Shown here: positions 1 to 8,270 of the stretch, piece after piece
Layout: every line of letters starts with the position of its first letter
How positions within the stretch are numbered: the stretch's first letter is position 1
Origin: Methylobacterium oxalidis
GTDB taxonomy: Bacteria > Pseudomonadota > Alphaproteobacteria > Rhizobiales > Beijerinckiaceae
Length of the DNA stretch: 64,000 nt
Assembly (NCBI RefSeq): GCF_007992195.1
Contig: NZ_BJZU01000065.1
Coordinates: 1-64,000, forward strand
Direction: 5' to 3'
Made by a program: the position numbers and the translations under genes
Notes under the pieces: model-generated
Seen by the model: only the letters and a program-made list of their open reading frames with translations
The model's database searches: none
What the model was told of the DNA's origin: nothing

Positions 1-1
1 T

Positions 2-94
2 GCGATCTCGATGATCGACGGCTCCTCCAGCGGCGCTTCCTTGGGCGCCGAGGCGATGTTCACCGCCGACACCCTAGAGATCTACCAACACTGA
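2..94 (+). CDS. C-terminal end of an unidentified protein (partial)
   Basis: Only the last 30 codons are inside the window, ending at TGA 92-94. The visible tail contains a Ser/Gly-rich stretch (DGSSSGAS) and ends LEIYQH. It is too short to assign a family. That it is a real gene end is supported by a hairpin (91-120) that covers this stop codon and the convergent stop of the dehydrogenase. Confidence 0.4.
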   Translation, partial: AISMIDGSSSGASLGAEAMFTADTLEIYQH

Positions 95-120
95 CGGCGC
101 GCCGGTCCCCGGCCCGTCAG
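91..120. terminator. bidirectional hairpin between convergent genes
   Basis: CTGACGG (91-97) pairs with CCGTCAG (114-120), and inside it GCCGG (101-105) pairs with CCGGC (109-113) around a 3-base loop, with one 3-base bulge at 98-100. The stem spans both stop codons. There is no long U tract on either strand, so termination is inferred from position and structure. Confidence 0.6.
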
Positions 121-1439
121 CACTTGAACACGTTCGCGGCGGCGTTGCCGGTGCGCGCGCAGACGTTGCGCGTGTCGACGACGATCCGCGCGTGCCGGAC
201 GAGGGTGGCGTAGTCGACGCCGTCGTGGTCGGTGACAACGAGGACGGCGTCCGCCGCCGCCACGATCTCCGGCGTGAGCGCCGTCGCGGCGCGGCCCGCG
301 AGATGGGGGAACTCCCGCGTCGGCGGGATCTGCTCCACGAACGGATCGTGGTAGGCGACCCGCGCGCCGCGCGCCTCCAGGAGGTCCATCAGCTTGAGGG
401 CCGGGCTCTCGCGCACGTCGTCGATGTTGCGCTTGTAGGCCATGCCGATCATCAGGATCGCGGCGCCGCCGAGGGGCCGGCCGAGCTCCCGGTCGACGAG
501 CAGGGCCAGCCGCTCGACCACGTAGTGGGGCATGCGCCGGTTGACCTCGCCGGCGAGCTCGATGAAGCGCGTGGCGATGTCGTGCTCGCGCGCCTTCCAG
601 GTCAGGTAGAACGGGTCGATCGGGATGCAGTGCCCGCCGAGGCCCGGCCCCGGCTCGAACGGCATGAAGCCGAAGGGCTTCGTGGCCGCCGCCCCGATCA
701 CCTCCCAGACGTCGATCCCGAGGGCGTCGTAGACGACCTTCAGCTCGTTCACGAGGGCGATGTTGACGGCCCGGAAGATGTTCTCGGTCAGCTTCACGGC
801 CTCCGCCGCCTCCGCGGAGGAGACCGGCACCGTGCGGGCCACGATCGGGTCGTAGAGCAGGCAGGCGAGGTCGCGGGCCGCCTCGCCGTCGCCGCCCACC
901 ACCTTGGGCAGGTCGGCGAGCCCGTAGCGGGCGTTGCCGGGGTCCTCGCGCTCCGGCGAGAAGGCGAGGTGGAAGTCCGATCCGCTCGCCAGGCCGGTGG
1001 ATTCGAGAATCGGCCGGACGATTTCGGTGGTGGTGCCGGGCCAGGTGGTCGATTCGAGCACGACGAGCTGGCCGCGCCGGAGCGTCCTCGCGATGTCCCG
1101 GGCGGTGGCGCGCACGTAGGAGAGGTCGGGCTCGCGCTGGCGCGTGAGCGGCGTCGGCACGCAGATCAGGATGGCGTCGGGCCGGGACAGGCCCGCCATG
1201 TCGGCGCTCGCCCGGAACCGGCCGGTCGCGAGCGCCGCCCGCAGGCCCTCGGTGTCGAGATGGGCGATCACCGGCCGGCCTTCGTTGATCAGGCCGACGC
1301 GCTCGGCGTTGATGTCGTAGCCCGTGACCCGAAAGCCGGCGCGCACCGCGGCGAGCGCCAGCGGCAGGCCGACATAGCCGAGGCCGATCACCCCGATCTC
1401 GGCGGTGCGGTCCCGGAGGCGGCTCGTCAGGTCGGGCAT
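117..1439 (-). CDS. nucleotide-sugar dehydrogenase (UDP-N-acetylhexosamine / UDP-glucose 6-dehydrogenase family)
   Basis: This 440-residue protein should oxidise the C6 hydroxyl of a UDP-sugar to a carboxylate with two NAD+, making a UDP-uronic acid for glycan assembly in the cytoplasm. The Rossmann motif GLGYVGLPLA lies at residues 19-28, and the catalytic cysteine sits in GGHCIPIDPFYL near residue 270. The length and motif set fit the WecC/TviB branch, which often uses N-acetylated sugars, but substrate cannot be read from sequence. It is the last gene of the long minus-strand glycan operon, 7 bases after the permease stop at 1447. The ATG at 1439 is the only start that keeps the whole nucleotide-binding domain. 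Confidence 0.9.
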   Translation of the reverse strand: MPDLTSRLRDRTAEIGVIGLGYVGLPLALAAVRAGFRVTGYDINAERVGLINEGRPVIAHLDTEGLRAALATGRFRASADMAGLSRPDAILICVPTPLTRQREPDLSYVRATARDIARTLRRGQLVVLESTTWPGTTTEIVRPILESTGLASGSDFHLAFSPEREDPGNARYGLADLPKVVGGDGEAARDLACLLYDPIVARTVPVSSAEAAEAVKLTENIFRAVNIALVNELKVVYDALGIDVWEVIGAAATKPFGFMPFEPGPGLGGHCIPIDPFYLTWKAREHDIATRFIELAGEVNRRMPHYVVERLALLVDRELGRPLGGAAILMIGMAYKRNIDDVRESPALKLMDLLEARGARVAYHDPFVEQIPPTREFPHLAGRAATALTPEIVAAADAVLVVTDHDGVDYATLVRHARIVVDTRNVCARTGNAAANVFKC

Positions 1440-1446
1440 CGTCGGC

Positions 1447-2595
1447 TCACGTGTAGGGGTCGGCGGCGTCGCGCAGGCCGTCGCCCATGAAGTTGAAGGC
1501 GAGCACCGTCACCAGCACCGGCACCACGGGCCAGAGCAGCCAGGGGTAGAGCTGGACGGCGGCGAGGTTCTGGGCCTCGTTGAGGAGCACGCCCCAGCTC
1601 GTCACCGGCGGGCGCAGGCCGAGGCCGAGGAAGGAGAGCGCGGTCTCGCCGAGAATCATGGTCGGGATCGCCAGCGTCGCCGAGGCGATCAGGTGGCTCA
1701 TGAAGTTCGGGATCAGGTGGCGGGCGATCACCCGGGCGGGGCTCGCGCCCATCAGCTCGGCGGCCTGCACGAAATCCTCCTCGCGCAAAGCGAGGAGCTT
1801 GGCGCGCACCGCGCGGGCGAGGCCCGGCCAGTCGAGCAGGCCGAGGATGACGGTGATGCCGAAGAACACCCAGAGCGGGCTCCAGGTCGGCGGCAGCGCG
1901 GCCGAGAGGGCGAGCCACAGCGGCAGCTCGGGCAGCGAGCGCACCACCTCGATCAGGCGCTGCACGCCCGCGTCGACGACGCCCCCGAAATAGCCGGCGA
2001 CGCCGCCGAACAGCAGGCCGAGCACGAAGGAGATCGTGACGCCGGCGAGCCCGATCACCAGCGAGATCCGCGCGCCGTAGACCATGCGGGAGAACAGGTC
2101 GCGCCCGAGTCGGTCGGTGCCGAGCAGGAACAGGGTGCCGCCCTCCGGCGGGCAGACGAGGTGACGGTCGCCCGGGACGAGGCCGAGGAAGGCGTAGCCG
2201 TCGCCGCGGCAGAGGAAGCGCAGCGGCTGGGGCCGGTCCGTGTCGGTCCGGTACACGCGGCGGAAGGTCCGCATGTCGAGCTCCGCCCGGTAGGGATAGA
2301 CGAAGGGGCCGACGAGGCGCCCCTCGTGGAACAGGTGCACGCCCTGCGGCGGGGCGTAGAGGAAGTCGCCGTTGCGCCGCGCCTGGCCGTAGGGGGCGAG
2401 CCACTCGACGAAGGGCACGGCGGCGTAGAGCGCGAGCAGGATCGCGGCCGAGACCACCGCCAGCCGGTGGCGCAGGAAGCGCCGGCCGATGAGGCGCCAC
2501 GCGGAGGCCGAGCCGGCGCGCCGGTCGCCGCTGGCCTCCGCCTCCGGGTCGAAGGGCGCGGGATCGACGAAGTGGCCGGGCTCGGAGGTGCCCAT
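1447..2595 (-). CDS. ABC transporter permease, OppC/DppC/YejE type
   Basis: This 382-residue inner-membrane permease has an N-terminal helix (about residues 34-55), a roughly 110-residue periplasmic insert, then a BPD-transport (MetI-like) domain. The EAA loop that docks the ATPase lies near residues 271-298 (EDFVQAAELMGASPARVIAR). The long insert between the first helix and the core resembles YejE-type permeases more than short DppC proteins. The ATG at 2595 overlaps the stop of the upstream permease by one base (TGATG), which fixes the start. It acts with the second permease, the binding protein and the double ATPase of the same operon to import a peptide-sized solute of unknown identity. 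Confidence 0.88.
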   Translation of the reverse strand: MGTSEPGHFVDPAPFDPEAEASGDRRAGSASAWRLIGRRFLRHRLAVVSAAILLALYAAVPFVEWLAPYGQARRNGDFLYAPPQGVHLFHEGRLVGPFVYPYRAELDMRTFRRVYRTDTDRPQPLRFLCRGDGYAFLGLVPGDRHLVCPPEGGTLFLLGTDRLGRDLFSRMVYGARISLVIGLAGVTISFVLGLLFGGVAGYFGGVVDAGVQRLIEVVRSLPELPLWLALSAALPPTWSPLWVFFGITVILGLLDWPGLARAVRAKLLALREEDFVQAAELMGASPARVIARHLIPNFMSHLIASATLAIPTMILGETALSFLGLGLRPPVTSWGVLLNEAQNLAAVQLYPWLLWPVVPVLVTVLAFNFMGDGLRDAADPYT

Positions 2596-3641
2596 CAGCG
2601 CGCGCCCATGCGGATGCGCGGGTCGAGCCAGACCAGGGCGAGGTCGGAGATCAGCATGCCGACGAGGGTGAGGCCGGCAGTGAACATCAGGATGAAGCCC
2701 GCCATGAACTGGTCCTGGCTGCGCAGGGCTTCGAGCAGCAGGGGCCCGACGGTGGGCAGGCTCAGCACCAGGGAGACCAGCACGGAGCCGGAGACGAGGT
2801 GCGGCAGCAGGTTGCCGATATCGGCCACGAACGGGTTGAGCGACATCCGGAACGGGTATTTCAGGAGCGCCCGCAGCGGCGGCAGCCCCTTCGCCCGCGC
2901 GGTGACCGTGTAGGGCTTGGCGAGCTCGTCGAGGAGGTTGGCGCGCATGCGCCGGATCATCGCCGCGGTGCCGCCGAGCCCGATCACCAGGGTCGGCACG
3001 ACGAGATGGGCGAGGAGCGAGCGGACCTTCGGCCAGTCCCAGGGTTTGCCGGTGAAGGCCGGGTCGTAGAGGCCGCCGATCGAGAGGCCGAACCAGCGGT
3101 TGGCGTAGAACAGCAGGATCAGGGCGAGCAGGAAGCCCGGCACGGCGAGCCCCACGTAGCCGAGCACCGTGACGACGGCGTCGCCCGCGGTGTGCCGGTG
3201 GGTCGCCGAGTAGAGCGCGATCGGGATCGCCACCGCGTGCACGAAGGCGAGCGCGGCGAGGTTGACGACGAGCGTCAGCCAGAGCGCGTCGCCCACCACC
3301 TCGGCCACCGGGCGGTCGTACTCGAAGGACCAGCCCCAGTCGCCCTGCAGGAGCCCCGAGAAGCCGGCCGGGCCGGGCCACAGGCCGACCCACATCAGGT
3401 ACTGCTCGTAGACCGGCCGATCGAGCCCGTACTGGCGGATCAGCAGCTCGGCCCTGGAGACGGAGGCCGCCTCGCCGCTCGCGCGCAGCTCGGCGATGCG
3501 GTTCGTCAGGTAGTCGCCCGGCGGCAGCTTGATCACCAGGAAGACCAGGGCCGAGATCACGGCGAGCGTCACCGCCATCGTGAGGCACCGGCGCAGGACG
3601 AGGCCGAGCACCCGCACGCCCGTCGCCGCGACGCCCGTCAT
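2595..3641 (-). CDS. ABC transporter permease, OppB/DppB/YejB type
   Basis: This 348-residue partner permease has an N-terminal helix at about residues 15-35, followed by a periplasmic segment containing the DRPVYEQY motif found in YejB-like proteins and a MetI-like membrane domain. An EAA-type loop is visible around residues 240-267 (YTVTARAKGLPPLRALLKYP). The start ATG at 3641 overlaps the stop of the binding-protein gene (ATGA), and its own stop overlaps the next permease, so translation is probably coupled. The set is arranged as binding protein, permease B, permease C, as in yej/dpp operons. Confidence 0.88.
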   Translation of the reverse strand: MTGVAATGVRVLGLVLRRCLTMAVTLAVISALVFLVIKLPPGDYLTNRIAELRASGEAASVSRAELLIRQYGLDRPVYEQYLMWVGLWPGPAGFSGLLQGDWGWSFEYDRPVAEVVGDALWLTLVVNLAALAFVHAVAIPIALYSATHRHTAGDAVVTVLGYVGLAVPGFLLALILLFYANRWFGLSIGGLYDPAFTGKPWDWPKVRSLLAHLVVPTLVIGLGGTAAMIRRMRANLLDELAKPYTVTARAKGLPPLRALLKYPFRMSLNPFVADIGNLLPHLVSGSVLVSLVLSLPTVGPLLLEALRSQDQFMAGFILMFTAGLTLVGMLISDLALVWLDPRIRMGAR

Positions 3642-5533
3642 CGGGCGTTCGCCCGGCGCTCGGCGGCGCCGTCCCAGAACACCTCGTCGAGGCGCTGCAC
3701 GCCGATCAGGGCGGTCGGGTCCCAGGAATAGAGGGCGCGCTCGGGCAGGTTGGCGAGCCGGTCCATCGCCACGACCGGTTGCAGGGCGCCGGCCACGGTG
3801 CCGATCACCCACTGGTTCTCGGCGTGGTTGCGCAGCATCTCGCGCCAGATCGCGCCCTGGCGCTCCGTGTCGTCGGTGAGGCGCCACTCCCGCTCGAGGG
3901 CGATCAGCCGCTCCACCTCCGGCACGTCGCAGGGCTCGCCGCTGCGCCCGCGCGATTCCACGTTCAGGCTCCAGCGCGGCCAGGCGTAGTGGTCGGGCTG
4001 GGCCGGGGTCAGCTCGGCCGGCGGCATGATCGCGGTCGGCACCGCGAGGTCGAGCCCCTGCGCGGCGACCATCACGGTCAGGCCGGCGACGGAGCGGCGG
4101 CGCAGGTTGGTGCGCTCCTGCGGCTTGACCATGAGTCGGATGCCGACCTCGCGCCAGAACTCGGCGATCAGGAGGAGGCCGTCGAGGACCATCGCCGCCT
4201 CGCCGTCGCTCTCCGCCACCACGTCGAGGGTGCGCCCGTCCTCCATCAGCCGGATGCCGGCCGCGTCGCGGCGGGAGAGCCCCGCCGCGTCGAGGAGCCG
4301 GCCGGCCTCCCCGGGATCGTAGGCGGCGTGGAGCGTGCGCAGCTCCGGCGAGAACAGCGGGCTCTCCGGCACGACGGTGTTGTTGCCCTCGGTGCCGAGG
4401 CCGAACAGCAGCGTGTTGTTGAGGGTGCGCCGGTCGATGGCGAGGGACAGGGCCCGGCGATAGCGCACGTCCCGGTTGAGCCTGCGCCAGACGGGATCGA
4501 GGGTCGTCAGGTTCGGGTAGAGGGCGATCTCGGTGCCGCGGGCGATCGGCCAGAGGTTGGTGCGGTAGCCGTGCGCCGCCTCGCCCTCCTTCAGGCTGGG
4601 GATGTCGGTCATCATCAGGCCGCGGAACATCAGGTCCGCCTCGCCCGCGTTGGTCTTGGCGGCGAGGAGCCCCGAGGCGGAGACGTCCATGACGATGCGG
4701 TCGAGGTAGGGAAGCTGCGTCCCGGCCGGGTCGACCCGGTGGTAATGGGGGTTGCGCTCGAAGGCGAAGCGGGTGGCGGGCGCCCGGGTGCGGGGCCTCC
4801 ACGCCTGGAGCGTCGGGCAGTCGGGGTTGCCGAGCTCGTAATTGTCGTCGAGCCGATTGTGGAGCGCGGTCCAGCCCCGCAGCTTCTGGTCCCGGGCCGC
4901 GGCCTCCGCCGCCTCCCGGCCGGCGTAGCGCGGGTGGAAGGGCTTCAGGTAGTGGGCCGGCCGGTAGATCAGCGGGTCGCGCGGCGCGGCGAGCGCGGGC
5001 AGGAAGCGCGGGTTCGGCCGCTCCCAGAGGTAGCGGATCGTCCGCTCATCCGGGACCTCGACCCGCGGCGGCCTGCCCTCCACGAGGAAGAAGTCCGGCG
5101 GCCCGCCCGGGCTCAGCTCGGGATCGTTGGCGACATCCTCCCAGAAGTAGCGGAAATCCTCGGTCGTGAAGGGCGTCCCATCCGACCAGCGATGGCCCGC
5201 GCGGAGATGAAAGGTGAAGGCGCCGCCCTCCACGTCGACCCGCTCCAGCACGTCGGGGCGCAGCGTCAGGTCCGGCCCGTAGCCGACGAGGCGGGTGTAG
5301 CCGTAGACCGAGAGGTAGCGGACGTCCCGCGCCTTGGCGATCAGGGTGCGGACGGTGCCGCCGGGCGCGCCGACCTTCCGGCCGCGGGCGGCGAGGTCCA
5401 CAACGAGGGGCGTCGCGGGCGGCCCGGCCTCTATGGCCCCGGCGGCCCGCGGGCCGAGGGTGCAGGTGGCGCCGAGCCCCGCGAGCAGCGCGCGGCGGGA
5501 GAGGCCGCTCCCCCCGGGGGGCTGCGCCGTCAC
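3638..5533 (-). CDS. ABC transporter substrate-binding protein, family 5 (peptide/oligosaccharide type)
   Basis: This 631-residue periplasmic protein begins with a twin-arginine-like leader (LSRRALLAGLGATC), as is common for YejA-type binding proteins of alphaproteobacteria. The mature part has family-5 signatures such as RHxW-like SDGTPFTTEDFRY near residues 118-130 and the DVRYRRALSLAIDR segment near the middle. The length fits the YejA branch (about 600) better than DppA (about 530). Its stop overlaps the next start by four bases, and the start lies just inside the end of the methyltransferase-like gene. The ligand is unknown; the surrounding sugar genes make a glycan fragment, lipopeptide or glycopeptide possible. 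Confidence 0.87.
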   Translation of the reverse strand: MTAQPPGGSGLSRRALLAGLGATCTLGPRAAGAIEAGPPATPLVVDLAARGRKVGAPGGTVRTLIAKARDVRYLSVYGYTRLVGYGPDLTLRPDVLERVDVEGGAFTFHLRAGHRWSDGTPFTTEDFRYFWEDVANDPELSPGGPPDFFLVEGRPPRVEVPDERTIRYLWERPNPRFLPALAAPRDPLIYRPAHYLKPFHPRYAGREAAEAAARDQKLRGWTALHNRLDDNYELGNPDCPTLQAWRPRTRAPATRFAFERNPHYHRVDPAGTQLPYLDRIVMDVSASGLLAAKTNAGEADLMFRGLMMTDIPSLKEGEAAHGYRTNLWPIARGTEIALYPNLTTLDPVWRRLNRDVRYRRALSLAIDRRTLNNTLLFGLGTEGNNTVVPESPLFSPELRTLHAAYDPGEAGRLLDAAGLSRRDAAGIRLMEDGRTLDVVAESDGEAAMVLDGLLLIAEFWREVGIRLMVKPQERTNLRRRSVAGLTVMVAAQGLDLAVPTAIMPPAELTPAQPDHYAWPRWSLNVESRGRSGEPCDVPEVERLIALEREWRLTDDTERQGAIWREMLRNHAENQWVIGTVAGALQPVVAMDRLANLPERALYSWDPTALIGVQRLDEVFWDGAAERRANAR

Positions 5534-6429
5534 CGCGCCTTCCCCGCGTGCGGGAGAGCCGGCGGCGCGCCGGCCTCGTGCAGGGTCACGGCAGTGAGCC
5601 GGGCCGGCGCGTAGCCGGTCGCGCGGTGGAGGTCGTCGAAGGCGTGGGCGCGGGCGATGCAGGCGGCGGCCTCGCGCACGAGCGGGTCGTCGGCCGGCTG
5701 CTCGAAGGCGCGGCCGTTGCGCAGCCAGCGGATCGGCTCCCGGCCCTCGGCCGCGTCCGTCACCATCGCGATCGTCGGGTGGGCGGGCCCGCCATGGGCG
5801 TGGATCCGGTGCGCGGCCGCGTCGTCGTCGAACAGGAGGCGGGTGATGCCCCGCTCCCGCGCCTCGATCACCCTGCGGCCCTGCGAGACGTGGTCGTCGA
5901 AGAAGGCCACCGTCGCGGCCGGGTCGATGTCCCGAAGGTCGGCGGCCGACCAGTCGCCGCTCGCGTAGCGCGCGGCGGCGTCGCGATACTGGAGGCCGGA
6001 CAGGTCCGGGTCGAAGCAGAGGATGGCGGCGTCCGGGCAGGCCTGCCGGATCACCCAGGTCGTCAGCCCGCGGAACACGCCGGACTCGATGACGTGGCGC
6101 GGCGCCAGCGCGCGCATCGCCACGTAGAGCTGGAGCGCGCCGTTGAACCCGCTGCCGCCGCGGCGCTGGCGCACGGGCGCCTCCGGGATCAGGGCCCAGA
6201 ACCGGTCGACATCCGCCCGCACCGCCCCGGCCGGGATGCCGGCGGCGGCGAGGTCGGCCGCCAATCGCTCCGCGGCGCCGGACAGGAGGCGCTCGACCTC
6301 CCGCGTCGAGAGGGGCCGGTGCACCCAGTCGGGCGAGGCCGGCACGAGATCGTAGCCGAGCCGGTCGAAGAGCGGCCCCAGCACCCGCCGGCGCAGGCGC
6401 TCCATCAGGATCGGCGGACGGGGGTGCAT
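5530..6429 (-). CDS. SAM-methyltransferase-fold protein of unknown target
   Basis: This 299-residue soluble protein carries a motif-I-like turn (HVIESGVFRGLTTWVIRQA, about residues 108-126) followed by the acidic strand end CFDPD, as in class I methyltransferases of the Methyltransf_24 kind. A second acidic strand, FFDDH, comes about 60 residues later. I cannot name the acceptor. The ATG at 6429 overlaps the ATPase stop (TGATG), and the stop overlaps the binding-protein start, so the gene is embedded between the importer's ATPase and its binding protein. That position suggests it modifies the transported molecule or a glycan made by the cluster; this is inference. Confidence 0.65.
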   Translation of the reverse strand: MHPRPPILMERLRRRVLGPLFDRLGYDLVPASPDWVHRPLSTREVERLLSGAAERLAADLAAAGIPAGAVRADVDRFWALIPEAPVRQRRGGSGFNGALQLYVAMRALAPRHVIESGVFRGLTTWVIRQACPDAAILCFDPDLSGLQYRDAAARYASGDWSAADLRDIDPAATVAFFDDHVSQGRRVIEARERGITRLLFDDDAAAHRIHAHGGPAHPTIAMVTDAAEGREPIRWLRNGRAFEQPADDPLVREAAACIARAHAFDDLHRATGYAPARLTAVTLHEAGAPPALPHAGKAR

Positions 6430-8270
6430 CAGGCGGCCCGCGCGTCGCGCGCCGCGGACCGGCGGACCCGGTGGCCGGGCTCGATCTCCTGCAGGATCCC
6501 CGTCTCGTCCGGCGCGAGGCGGAAGGGCTCGGGCCATCTCGCGGGATCGGACAGGTCGCGAGTCACCGCGGCGAAGTCGAGGGGATGGTCGAGGCTCGGG
6601 TCGGGGACGGCGGCGAGGAGCGTGCGGGTGTAGGGATGGGCCGGATCGCGGAACAGGACGGCGCGCGGGGCCTCCTCCACGATGCGGCCGCGGCACATCA
6701 CGCTGATCGTGTCGGCCATGTAGTCGATCACGGCGAGGTTGTGGGACACGATCAGGTAGGAGAGGCCGAGCGCCGCCTGCAGGTCCTTCAGCAGATTGAG
6801 GATCTGGGCCTGGACGGAGACGTCGAGCGCCGAGACCGGCTCGTCGAGCACGAGCAGGCGCGGCTCGAGGGCCAGCGCCCGGGCGATGCCGATGCGCTGG
6901 CGCTGGCCGCCGGAGAAGGCGTGCGGGTAGCGCCCGAGCGCTCCCGGATCGAGGCCGACCATCGCCATCAGCTCGGCCGGGCGGGACCGGCGGATAGCGG
7001 GGTCGAGGCCGTGGATCTCCATCGGCTCGGACAGGATCTGGCGCACGCTCATGCGCGGGTCGAGCGAGGCGTAGGGGTCCTGGAACACGTACTGGACGTG
7101 GCGGCGGTAGGCGAACAGGTCCCCGCCCGCGAGGCCGTGCACGTCGCGCGGGCCGCGCCCGTCGTCGAACAGGATGCGGCCGGCATCGGGCTTGAGCGCC
7201 CGCATCACCATCCGCGCCAGCGTCGTCTTGCCCGAGCCCGACTCGCCGACGAGCCCGAGCGTCTGCCCCGCCCGGATCTCGAGGGAGGCCTCGGCGACGG
7301 CGCGCACATTGCGGGGCGCCGACCAGAAGCGGCCGCTGCGCAGCGTGAAGCTCCGGCTCACGCCCTCGACGCGCAGGATCGGCCCGGCGGGCGCCGGGAC
7401 GGCGCGGGCTGCGGGAAGCGCGGGCCGCGCCTCGCGGATCGGGGTGAGGCGCTCCCCCGGCGCCATGTCGAAGCGCGGCACCGCGTCGAGCAGGGCGCGC
7501 AGGTAGGCGTGCCCCGGACGGCGCATGACGGTCCGGAGCGGGCCGGCCTCCATCAGCCGCCCGCGATAGAGCACCGCGATGTCGTGGGCCATGTTGGCGA
7601 CGACACCGAGATCGTGCGTGATCAGCAGGATCGACATGCCCGTCTCCTCCTGGAGGCGGGCGAGGAGCGCCAGGATCTGCGCCTGCGTCGTGACGTCGAG
7701 GGCGGTCGTCGGCTCGTCGGCGACGAGGAGGGGCGGCCTCAGGATGAGTGCCATGGCTATCATGGCGCGCTGGCGCAGGCCGCCGGACAGCTCGAATGGG
7801 TAGGTGGTGAGGGCGCGGGCCGGATCCGGGAAGCCGACCCGCACCAGCGCCTCGCGGGTGCGGGCGTCGGCCTCCGCCCGGCCCGCGCCAGTATGGACGC
7901 GCAGGGCCTCGCCGATCTGGTCGCCGATCGTGTGGAGCGGCGACAGGCAGGTCATCGGCTCCTGGAAGATCATGGCGATGCGCCGGCCGCGCAGCCGCCG
8001 CATCGCCGGCCCGTCCGCCGGCAGCGCCGCGAGATCGGATGATCGCCCACCATCATCGTACAGGATGCGGCCTTTCGTGATGGTCGCCGCTCTCGGAAGG
8101 ATCCTCAGGATCGCCTGCGCGGTCACCGACTTGCCGGATCCGGACTCGCCCACGAGCGCCAGCGTCCGCCCGCGCGCCACGTCGAGGGACAGGCGATGCA
8201 GCACCTCCACGGGCCCTCCGTCGCCGCGGAACGCCACGGAGAGGTCCCGGATGGACAGGAGCGGGCTCAC
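6429..8270 (-). CDS. ABC transporter ATP-binding protein with two ATPase domains (YejF / DppDF fusion type)
   Basis: This 613-residue protein powers the peptide-type importer. The first domain has Walker A GESGSGKS near residues 37-48, signature LSGGLRQR and Walker [13 protein letters not shown] near 177-190. The second repeats these as GESGSGKT near 340-352, LSGGQRQR(-like [14 protein letters not shown]) and [14 protein letters not shown] near 470-482. All ATPase motifs are intact, in contrast to the divergent exporter at 12903. A GTG start at 8270 is chosen because it forms a GTGA overlap with the upstream stop at 8267-8269 and begins directly before the first conserved strand ([11 protein letters not shown]); a longer form would run into the upstream gene. 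Confidence 0.9.
   Translation of the reverse strand: MSPLLSIRDLSVAFRGDGGPVEVLHRLSLDVARGRTLALVGESGSGKSVTAQAILRILPRAATITKGRILYDDGGRSSDLAALPADGPAMRRLRGRRIAMIFQEPMTCLSPLHTIGDQIGEALRVHTGAGRAEADARTREALVRVGFPDPARALTTYPFELSGGLRQRAMIAMALILRPPLLVADEPTTALDVTTQAQILALLARLQEETGMSILLITHDLGVVANMAHDIAVLYRGRLMEAGPLRTVMRRPGHAYLRALLDAVPRFDMAPGERLTPIREARPALPAARAVPAPAGPILRVEGVSRSFTLRSGRFWSAPRNVRAVAEASLEIRAGQTLGLVGESGSGKTTLARMVMRALKPDAGRILFDDGRGPRDVHGLAGGDLFAYRRHVQYVFQDPYASLDPRMSVRQILSEPMEIHGLDPAIRRSRPAELMAMVGLDPGALGRYPHAFSGGQRQRIGIARALALEPRLLVLDEPVSALDVSVQAQILNLLKDLQAALGLSYLIVSHNLAVIDYMADTISVMCRGRIVEEAPRAVLFRDPAHPYTRTLLAAVPDPSLDHPLDFAAVTRDLSDPARWPEPFRLAPDETGILQEIEPGHRVRRSAARDARAA

Noticed and set aside
192..2913. 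Long plus-strand open frames opposite the dehydrogenase and permease genes
   Set aside because: They are Arg/Ala/Gly/His-rich shadows caused by very high GC at third codon positions; the minus-strand frames carry complete family motifs and coupled starts. The same applies to the many other long antisense frames in the window.
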